A stretch of DNA of 61,709 nt. Origin: [Clostridium] symbiosum ATCC 14940 (GTDB lineage Bacteria > Bacillota > Clostridia > Lachnospirales > Lachnospiraceae). A program made the position numbers and the translations under genes. The stretch covers positions 8,073 through 69,781 of the forward strand of contig NZ_KE992855.1 of assembly GCF_000466485.1 (NCBI RefSeq), given 5' to 3'. Below, piece by piece: positions 34,422 through 41,349 of this stretch (position 1 is its first letter; each line of letters opens with the position of its first letter). The notes under the pieces are model-generated. The model was not told the DNA's origin and searched no databases. It saw only the letters and a program-made list of their open reading frames with translations.

Positions 34422-35090
34422 ATGAAGATTGTAATAGCGGGCGGCAAAGCGAAAGCAGATTATCTGATACGCCTTTTGAACGGGAAAGGGCATCAGCTCA
34501 TAGTGATCAACGACGATTTGGAATTTTGTACCTATTTAAGCCAGGCTCATCAGATTCCGGTGGTGCATGGCGATCCGTGCAAGCTATATGTATTAGATGA
34601 AGCAAATATTGAAGACGGGGATGTAATTATTGCGTTGAAAGCTGCAGATGCGGATAATCTGGCAATTTGCCAGACGGCCAAGAGACTTTACCGCGTTAAG
34701 AAAACGGTTGCCGTTGTCGGCAATCCGAAAAGTGTCGATATCTTTAAAAAACTTGGAATTAATACGGCTATCAGCGCCACTTACATGGTTGCCGGCTTTA
34801 TTGAGCAGATGTCGGTGGTGGAAAATTTAGTTAATTGTCTGCCGTTAGACCAGGGGAATCTCGTAATTAATGAATTGATGATTGGAAAAAACAGTCCTGT
34901 TGCAGGGAAAAAACTGTATGAAATCGAGCTGGGGGATGGCGTGATTATCTGCTGTATTGTCAGAAGCTCGCAGATCATCGTTCCCAAGGGACAGACCGCC
35001 ATACAGGTTAATGATAAAATACTGGTGCTGTCGACTCCGGAAACTCAGAATGAGGCAATCCTGCAAATTATGGGAAGGGAGCCTTTATAA
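34422..35090 (+). CDS. TrkA-type K+ uptake regulatory subunit (N and C domains)
   Basis: A 222-residue protein with a TrkA-N domain (residues 1-120) and an RCK-C domain (~135-215: INELMIGKNSPVAGKKLYEI ... VNDKILVLS). The dinucleotide loop is degenerate (VIAGGKAKADYL instead of GxGxxG), so nucleotide binding may rest on the partner subunit. RCK-C domains of this family bind c-di-AMP in several Firmicutes, which would shut K+ import; binding here is inference. Its stop overlaps the trkH ATG by one base. Confidence 0.9.
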   Translation: MKIVIAGGKAKADYLIRLLNGKGHQLIVINDDLEFCTYLSQAHQIPVVHGDPCKLYVLDEANIEDGDVIIALKAADADNLAICQTAKRLYRVKKTVAVVGNPKSVDIFKKLGINTAISATYMVAGFIEQMSVVENLVNCLPLDQGNLVINELMIGKNSPVAGKKLYEIELGDGVIICCIVRSSQIIVPKGQTAIQVNDKILVLSTPETQNEAILQIMGREPL

Positions 35091-36583
35091 TGGATGAGAA
35101 CAGGAACGAGGTAGGCGGCGGGCAGTTGATTGCAGGGTATCTCGGAATCATACTGATGCTGATCGGCGGAATCATACTTCTTCCCATCATGCTGCTTGCG
35201 GTTTATCCGGAGGAATCTGTGTATGCCAGCTGCTTTACGATACCGGGCGTTACGGCAATACTGGCAGGTTATGTTATGTCTCTGTTTATCCGCGGCCGTG
35301 ATAAGCGGAGGCTTATTGGACATCAGGATGCGCTGATCGTAGTGTTTTCCTGGCTGCTGGCAATTCTTTTTTGTTCTGTTCCCTTTATGCTGACGGGAAA
35401 GTATAATTTTACGCAGTCTGTTTTTGAGTGTACGAGCGGATGGAGCACTACGGGGCTTTCCGTGGTCAATGTCGAGGACTGTCCGAAAATTTTTCTGCTG
35501 TTCCGCAGCGTAATGCTCTTTTTTGGCGGAGTGGGTCTGGTTCTTGTGATGATTTCGGTTCTGTCGGACCGGCACGGAATGAGGCTCTATTGTGCGGAAG
35601 GACATACGGACCGGCTTGTGCCGAACCTGGTAAAGTCGGCAAGGATGATAATCGTTATCTATACGGGATATATTATTTCCGGAACCTTACTTTACATATA
35701 TTTTGGAATGAACTGGTTTGACGCGCTGAATCACTCCATTGCGGCCTTATCCACCGGAGGCTTTTCTACAAAAGCCGAAAGCATCGGCTATTATGGGAGC
35801 TTTGGAATTGAAGCAGTAACAATCGTGCTGATGCTGCTCGGAAGCACCAATTTTTTAGCGCATCTTTATCTGATCCGGGGTGGGGGAAAGAATTTTTTCA
35901 GATACTGTGAAGTAAAGTTTCAACTCATTCTTTGTGCCCTTGCCGCCCCTGTACTATCGGCCTTTTTGATTTATGGAGGGCTGGAGGGCCATGTGGGACA
36001 GGGCTTTCGGGACGGTCTGTTCCAGGTTGTGACGGCATTGACAACGACCGGGTTCCAGACAGTGCCCTCATTTGCCGTCTGGAGCAGTCCTCTTATCCTG
36101 GTGATGACACTGCTGATGCTGATTGGCGGAGGCACGGGCTCTACGGCGGGGGGGATCAAACAAATCCGTGTCTGTATAATGCTGAAAAGCCTCTGCTGGA
36201 GTATCCGATCTAAGATCAGCCAGAAACGGCTGATTCATGCAGACGGAATCTACAGAATCAGCGGATATGAATATTTGAAGGCAGAGGAACGGCTGGAAGC
36301 TTCCGATTTTATTTTGTTATATTTGGGAGTATTTGCGGCCGGAACTTTTATACTCTGCGCCTGTGGGTTCGGAATCGGGGATTCCATGTTCGAATTCGCC
36401 TCAGCCCTTGGAACGGTGGGGTTGTCGGTGGGGATTACCGGTTATGACGCAAGTCCGGTGGTGCTTTGGACTGAGACGGTTGGAATGTTAGCCGGGCGCC
36501 TTGAAATTTATGTGATATTTGTTGCGGCTGTCCAGTTCGGACGGGAAATAAAGGACGGTTATAAAAAGACTGAAGGGAGATAG
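35090..36583 (+). CDS. TrkH/KtrB-type potassium channel subunit
   Basis: A 497-residue membrane protein with four M1-P-M2 repeats of the Trk/Ktr/HKT superfamily. Selectivity-filter regions are recognisable as CTSGWSTTGLSVV, ALSTGGFSTKAES, ALTTTGFQTVP and ALGTVGLSVGIT, each with the expected Gly. A GGGTGSTAGGIKQIR loop follows the third repeat, as in the intramembrane gate region. It conducts K+ inward and is controlled by the two TrkA-like subunits encoded upstream. The start ATG overlaps the previous stop (TAATG). Confidence 0.94.
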   Translation: MDENRNEVGGGQLIAGYLGIILMLIGGIILLPIMLLAVYPEESVYASCFTIPGVTAILAGYVMSLFIRGRDKRRLIGHQDALIVVFSWLLAILFCSVPFMLTGKYNFTQSVFECTSGWSTTGLSVVNVEDCPKIFLLFRSVMLFFGGVGLVLVMISVLSDRHGMRLYCAEGHTDRLVPNLVKSARMIIVIYTGYIISGTLLYIYFGMNWFDALNHSIAALSTGGFSTKAESIGYYGSFGIEAVTIVLMLLGSTNFLAHLYLIRGGGKNFFRYCEVKFQLILCALAAPVLSAFLIYGGLEGHVGQGFRDGLFQVVTALTTTGFQTVPSFAVWSSPLILVMTLLMLIGGGTGSTAGGIKQIRVCIMLKSLCWSIRSKISQKRLIHADGIYRISGYEYLKAEERLEASDFILLYLGVFAAGTFILCACGFGIGDSMFEFASALGTVGLSVGITGYDASPVVLWTETVGMLAGRLEIYVIFVAAVQFGREIKDGYKKTEGR

Positions 36584-36587
36584 GAAG

Positions 36588-38084
36588 ATGGCATCTGAGC
36601 AGAGGGGAGAAACGGACTCTCTACCGAAAAAAATAGTAAAAATGACAGTCATATACATCCTGGCAACACTGCTGGCACTGGGACTGTGGACGATACGTGT
36701 AAGAGCTGAAAACATTATTATGGTTTACCTGATAAGCGTAATCATTCTGATGATAGAGATACACCAGTTTCTGTGGGGAGGCATCTATACCGTAATCTGC
36801 ATCCTCTCTTTTAACTTTTTCTTCACTGCGCCGCGCTATACGCTGCGGGTCAATGATCCGAATTATATTGTGACGATGGTAATTTTCCTGATAGTCTCGG
36901 TGATAACCGGACTATTGGTTTCCAAGCTGAGGGAGCAGGTTGAAGTGTCGCAGCGCAATGAGAACCGGATGAAGGCATTGTTCGAAATCAGCTGCGGTTA
37001 TTTGAAACTGTCGGGTCTTGATAATATTGTGTATTACGTTCTCAAGAGCCTGTTCCAGGCGGCTGGCGAACGGTGTGTCGTATACCTTGCCAAAAGTCCC
37101 GGTGAACTGGGAAAGCCATATTTTATCAAGAGCCATTTTGATGAAAATATGGTGGATAATAATACGCCTGCGGTCTGGTGCTTTATTAACAATACGGTAT
37201 GCGGAGCCGGAACAGGTTTTTTCTCCGATTCCAGATGGGTCTATATGCCGGTAAAGAACAGGGAATCCTGTATCGGAGTAATCGGGATTTATACGGACGG
37301 AAAAGAAGTTGACAGCAATCATATGGTTTTTGTCAATACGGTTATGTCTGAAATGGTCATGGCGGTTGAAAAAGAGAATATCGAGCTGGAACGGTCAAGA
37401 GTGGAACTGGAAGGACAGAGGGAAAAATTTCTCGATGCATTAAATCATTCCCTGCAATGTAATTTCATCCGGCCTTTTACTTCGAATATGGAGGAATTTA
37501 AAAATGTGATTGCCGGATGCCGGGAGGAAGACAGGCAGAGGAATCGTCTCTCAGAGCTGTATCTGAGATTCAGAACTCTCTATAACCGGACAGTAAATAC
37601 AATCCAAATGTATAACATCGAATTTGGGGAAGTATATGCCGAAAGGGAGAAAACAGATTTTCAGAAGCTTGTGGATGAAGCGCTGGCCTGCTATGAAGAA
37701 TGTGCCGGGGAGAGAATTGTCTGGCTGAGAAGGCCGGATGGAGAATTGCCTGTCAGGGTGGATGCCGGGCAGATGAAACAGGTAATTTCAAATATTCTAA
37801 ATAATGCGCTTGTTTATACCCCTGAAAACACGAAAATTTACATAAGCCTGACGAAAGATCAGGGGAAGGGAAAGCTTGAAATATCCGACAGCGGAAGCGG
37901 GATTACACCGCAGTTATTGCAAAAAAGCATGAGTGACGAAGAAAAACAGGAGAATATACTCGGCTGCGGACTGATTGCGGCAAGTGAAATCGTGGAAGCA
38001 AACGGAGGAAGAATGATAATCCGAAGCAGTCAGTATGGAGGCACCCTGTTCATGATTTTATTAGAGGAGGCAGAACCTGATTAA
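36588..38084 (+). CDS. KdpD-like membrane sensor kinase lacking USP/KdpD sensor domains
   Basis: A 498-residue protein: a four-helix DUF4118 membrane domain (residues ~15-115) as in KdpD, a GAF-like domain (~125-260), a coiled linker, a dimerisation region with a probable phospho-His in LDALNHSLQCNFIRPF, and an HATPase domain (NILNNALVYTPENT, ISDSGSGI, GCGLIAASEIVEANGG). The H-box is degenerate: the usual HDLRTP acid and proline are absent. The N-terminal KdpD and USP domains are missing, and no response regulator is encoded nearby. It follows trkH by four bases, so it probably senses K+ or turgor for this operon or signals to a distant regulator. Terminator at 38086. Confidence 0.87.
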   Translation: MASEQRGETDSLPKKIVKMTVIYILATLLALGLWTIRVRAENIIMVYLISVIILMIEIHQFLWGGIYTVICILSFNFFFTAPRYTLRVNDPNYIVTMVIFLIVSVITGLLVSKLREQVEVSQRNENRMKALFEISCGYLKLSGLDNIVYYVLKSLFQAAGERCVVYLAKSPGELGKPYFIKSHFDENMVDNNTPAVWCFINNTVCGAGTGFFSDSRWVYMPVKNRESCIGVIGIYTDGKEVDSNHMVFVNTVMSEMVMAVEKENIELERSRVELEGQREKFLDALNHSLQCNFIRPFTSNMEEFKNVIAGCREEDRQRNRLSELYLRFRTLYNRTVNTIQMYNIEFGEVYAEREKTDFQKLVDEALACYEECAGERIVWLRRPDGELPVRVDAGQMKQVISNILNNALVYTPENTKIYISLTKDQGKGKLEISDSGSGITPQLLQKSMSDEEKQENILGCGLIAASEIVEANGGRMIIRSSQYGGTLFMILLEEAEPD

Positions 38085-38085
38085 G

Positions 38086-38107
38086 AAGGGGGCTGCCCCC
38101 TTTTTTT
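38086..38107 (+). terminator. Terminator after the potassium operon
   Basis: AAGGGGG and CCCCCTT flank a CTG loop and run into seven Ts directly after the kinase stop codon. Confidence 0.9.
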
Positions 38108-38178
38108 GTTGATGGCGGTGACGTGGAACAATATGCTCCGCGGAGTATCGCTCTGCGCCGGCAGGGAATTATGCCGCC

Positions 38179-38216
38179 GAAGCGCCCCGCCGCAGGCGGA
38201 GAATCACGCTCGCGGG
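38179..38216 (+). repeat. Short GC-rich block similar to one at 61614-61651
   Basis: These 38 bases match 61614-61651 at 29 of 38 positions without gaps, sharing GAAGCG, GCCGC and GAGAATC. They lie in the otherwise gene-free 240-base gap before opuCA. They may be remnants of one interspersed repeat. Confidence 0.4.
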
Positions 38217-38324
38217 CTTCTTTCTCTTTCTTTATGGAAACTTTAGCAGGGCAGCCTTCTGCTAACACGTTTTTTATAGTATGAATGCTACAATAAAGAC
38301 TCATAAAGGAGAGGAGGAAACCTT

Positions 38325-39485
38325 ATGATTGAGTTTGAACATGTGTACAAATCATATTCAGATACTAAGGCGGTGCTGACTGACGTGTCTTTGAAGATAG
38401 AGACAGGGGAACTGTTTACCCTGATAGGTTCAAGCGGATGCGGAAAAACGACGCTGCTGAAAACAATTAACAAGCTGAATACCTTTGAACAGGGGGAACT
38501 CAGGATCGATGGAAGGCGGGTGCAGGATATCGGAACTGCCGAGCTGTCCGGGCTGATAGGATATGTGGTACAGGAGGGAGGGCTGTTTCCGCATCTGACG
38601 GTAGGTGAAAATATTGCCCTGATTATGAAGAGCAGCCATATACCTGCGGAAAAGATAAGAGAGAGGGTATGGGAGCTTCTGGAGCTGGTGAATCTTGAGC
38701 CCGAGATTTATAGGAACAAATATCCGGCTCAGCTATCGGGAGGACAGAGGCAGAGAGTGGGCGTGGCCAGGGCCTTTGCCATGGATCCCGGCATCATACT
38801 CATGGATGAGCCATTTTCCGCCCTGGATCCGTTGACCAGGAGCGAATTGCAGGATGAGGTGGTAAGGCTGCAGAAAAAATATAAAAAGACGGTGGTATTC
38901 GTTACCCATGATATGGATGAGGCGATCAAGATAGCCACGCGAATCTGTTTTCTTTATAATGGCCGCGTGATCCAGTGCGATACGCCGGAAAATATCCTGA
39001 AAAATCCGTCAAATGATTACATACGGAATTTTATCGGAGAAAACAGGCTGTGGCATAATCCCGAATTTATCCGGGTAAAAGATATAATGAGGAAACGTCC
39101 ATTCACAATTTCGAGGGAACGGACGATTCTTCAGGCAATGCAGATTATGAGACAGAACAATATAGACAGTTTATTGGTAACAGGGGAAAAGAACCGGTTC
39201 CTGGGGATGATCTGGATGGATTCCCTCAAGAACGTAACGGACTACGATAAAAGCGTCAGCAATTATATCTCTGATGATTATCTGAGCGTCAGAGAGGAGG
39301 ACAGTTTCCGTAATGTGTTGTCGATGCTGAAGATAAGGAATTACGGGCACCATTTCGGCATCATACCGGTTCTCGGGGAAGAACGTGAGATCAGGGGGTA
39401 TTTGACAAAGAGCAGTCTGCTGGCAGTACTGAGCAGACAGTTTATCCCGGAACAGTCAGAGCTGGAAGGAGGCGCGGCATCATGA
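38325..39485 (+). CDS. opuCA: Osmoprotectant ABC transporter ATPase with CBS pair
   Basis: A 386-residue ATPase subunit of an OpuC/ProV-type glycine betaine / carnitine / choline importer. Walker A is GSSGCGKTTLL, the signature LSGGQRQRVGVARA, Walker B ILMDEPFSALDP, switch His in VTHDMDEA. Two CBS motifs follow from residue ~255 to 370 (VKDIMRKRPFTIS, GYLTKSSLLAVLS). CBS domains of OpuCA bind c-di-AMP in Listeria and Staphylococcus; whether this one does is untested. The ATG follows AGGAGAGGAGG. Its stop overlaps the permease start (ATGA). Confidence 0.93.
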   Translation: MIEFEHVYKSYSDTKAVLTDVSLKIETGELFTLIGSSGCGKTTLLKTINKLNTFEQGELRIDGRRVQDIGTAELSGLIGYVVQEGGLFPHLTVGENIALIMKSSHIPAEKIRERVWELLELVNLEPEIYRNKYPAQLSGGQRQRVGVARAFAMDPGIILMDEPFSALDPLTRSELQDEVVRLQKKYKKTVVFVTHDMDEAIKIATRICFLYNGRVIQCDTPENILKNPSNDYIRNFIGENRLWHNPEFIRVKDIMRKRPFTISRERTILQAMQIMRQNNIDSLLVTGEKNRFLGMIWMDSLKNVTDYDKSVSNYISDDYLSVREEDSFRNVLSMLKIRNYGHHFGIIPVLGEEREIRGYLTKSSLLAVLSRQFIPEQSELEGGAAS

Positions 39486-40231
39486 ACAGTTTTATAGAAT
39501 TATTTTGGTCTAAAAAAGAAGAACTGTGGATACTTTTTTTGCAGCATATCAATATGACGACGATTGCAGTCCTGATCTCACTGGCAGTCGGTGTGCCGGT
39601 GGGAATACTAATCACAAGAAATAAGACGGCGGCCGGAGCGGCTTTAACTATTGCGAATCTGATGCAGTCCATTCCCTGCCTGGCTCTGCTGGCGATTTCC
39701 GTAATCTTCATTGGAATCGGTACCAAACCGGCAATAATGATGGTCTTTGTATATGCGTTTCTCCCTATCCTGAAAAATACATATACGGGCATTATGAGTG
39801 TGGATCCGAAAAATATTGAAGTGGCCAGGGGAATCGGTCTTTCCAGATGGAAATGCCTGTTTGAGATAGAGATACCTATCGCAGCTCCGTTTATTATGTC
39901 AGGCATTCGCATCGCGGCGGTGGCGGCGGTGGGGACCATGACGATTGCAGCATTTGCAGGGGCAAAAGGTTTGGGGTGGTTCATCAATCTGGGGCTGAAT
40001 TCGTTAAATTACCAGCTGATCCTGCTGGGAGCGATTCCGGTATCCGCCCTGGCTCTGCTGGTTGATTTTATTTTCGGACGCCTGGAACGGGCCATAACCA
40101 GCGAGGGGCTCCTGGCTCCGGAACAGATTAAAAACAAGTCGGAGAGGGAAAAGAAGAGGGAGAAGGCAGCAGCCTTCTTACTGTGTGGAATGATTATCCT
40201 GGTATCAGCGCTCTACTATACGGCAGCTTGA
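39482..40231 (+). CDS. opuCB: Osmoprotectant ABC transporter permease
   Basis: A 249-residue permease with about six helices and the ProW/OpuCB-type coupling region (IEVARGIGLSRWKCLFEIEI). QSIPCLALLAI and GAKGLGWFINLGLN are typical of the family. Only one permease is encoded here, where many OpuC operons carry two (OpuCB and OpuCD), so it probably acts as a homodimer. Confidence 0.92.
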   Translation: MNSFIELFWSKKEELWILFLQHINMTTIAVLISLAVGVPVGILITRNKTAAGAALTIANLMQSIPCLALLAISVIFIGIGTKPAIMMVFVYAFLPILKNTYTGIMSVDPKNIEVARGIGLSRWKCLFEIEIPIAAPFIMSGIRIAAVAAVGTMTIAAFAGAKGLGWFINLGLNSLNYQLILLGAIPVSALALLVDFIFGRLERAITSEGLLAPEQIKNKSEREKKREKAAAFLLCGMIILVSALYYTAA

Positions 40232-40300
40232 TACGGTCCGGCGGCAGTAATAATGAGACTATAAGTAATAAAGTAATGCTCTATACAGGAGGAAAATTAA

Positions 40301-41194
40301 ATGAGAACAAAAAGTATATGGTGTCTGGCGGCGGCAGCGGCCGTATTGTCACTCAGCGCCTGCAAAGCAGAAGAAAAAAAGGCGATAACCATCGGAGCCA
40401 GCAATTTTACCGAGGTGAATATTCTTGGTAATATTTACAGGGAGCTGATCGAAGCTGACACGGATATTGAGGTTAAAACATCATTTGGACTGAATGGCGC
40501 GTCCTTTTGTTTTGCCGCCCTGGAAAAAGGCGACATTGACATGTTTGTCGAATATACCGGAACAGCACTCTCAAATCTGCTGGGACAGCCGATGGACTCA
40601 GACCCGGAGCGCGTATATGAGACGGTTTCCGCACAGATGAGGTCGGAGCATAATATCCACACGTCCAAGCCTCTGGGATTCAATAACACTTATGTGATGA
40701 GCGTTAAGCCGGAAACAGCAGAGGCTTACGGGCTTGAAACGCTGTCGGATCTAATCGGAAAGTCGGAGGAACTCCGGCTTGGCTGCACCGTGGAATTTGT
40801 AGACAGGGACGACTGCCTTCCCCTTCTGGAATCAGAGTACGGTGTGAAATTCAAGGAAGTCAGCGGATTGGACGCCAGTGTCCGCTACACGGCCATTGAC
40901 AGCGGAAAGGTCGATGTTGTGGATGCATTTTCTACAGACGCGCTGCTTTACAAGCTGGGCCTGACGGTCCTTCCGGATGACATTGGATTTTTCCCTCCCT
41001 ATTATGCGTGCAACTTTGTAAGGCAGGAGACGCTTGACAAATATCCGGAGCTGGAACAGGTGCTCTCAAAGCTGGATGGCCGGATCGATGAAAAAACGAT
41101 GGCGGAAATGAACAGCAAGGTGGACGTTGAAGGGAAAAGCGCTGAGGAAGTTGCCCATCAGTTCCTTGAGGAGAACGGCCTGCTGGGAAGATAG
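40301..41194 (+). CDS. opuCC: Osmoprotectant-binding lipoprotein
   Basis: A 297-residue OpuAC/OpuCC-type binding protein: lipoprotein signal ending LSLSAC with Cys21, then KAITIGASNFTEVNILGNI, MFVEYTGTALSNLLGQ and VVDAFSTDALLYKLGL, the pattern of glycine betaine/choline/carnitine-binding proteins. ATG after AGGAGG. It is separated from opuCB by 69 bases without a terminator. Ligand choice among quaternary amines cannot be read reliably. Confidence 0.92.
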   Translation: MRTKSIWCLAAAAAVLSLSACKAEEKKAITIGASNFTEVNILGNIYRELIEADTDIEVKTSFGLNGASFCFAALEKGDIDMFVEYTGTALSNLLGQPMDSDPERVYETVSAQMRSEHNIHTSKPLGFNNTYVMSVKPETAEAYGLETLSDLIGKSEELRLGCTVEFVDRDDCLPLLESEYGVKFKEVSGLDASVRYTAIDSGKVDVVDAFSTDALLYKLGLTVLPDDIGFFPPYYACNFVRQETLDKYPELEQVLSKLDGRIDEKTMAEMNSKVDVEGKSAEEVAHQFLEENGLLGR

Positions 41195-41275
41195 GTTTTT
41201 GCCGGAACTGAAGACTGCCCCCTCACCACACCGGCCCAGGTCCGTTCCGGACGCGTCCTTCTCCATCAAAACATT

Positions 41276-41304
41276 TTTACATTCCGCCGGTTCCGTGATA
41301 AACT
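41276..41304 (+). promoter_or_regulatory. Promoter of the GTPase-NYN gene
   Basis: TTTACA (41276-41281), a 17-base spacer and TAAACT (41299-41304) lie 46 bases before the ATG at 41350. Confidence 0.55.
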
Positions 41305-41349
41305 GTCAGGAGAGAATATTTTTAGAACTGATAAGGGAGAGCAGGACAG

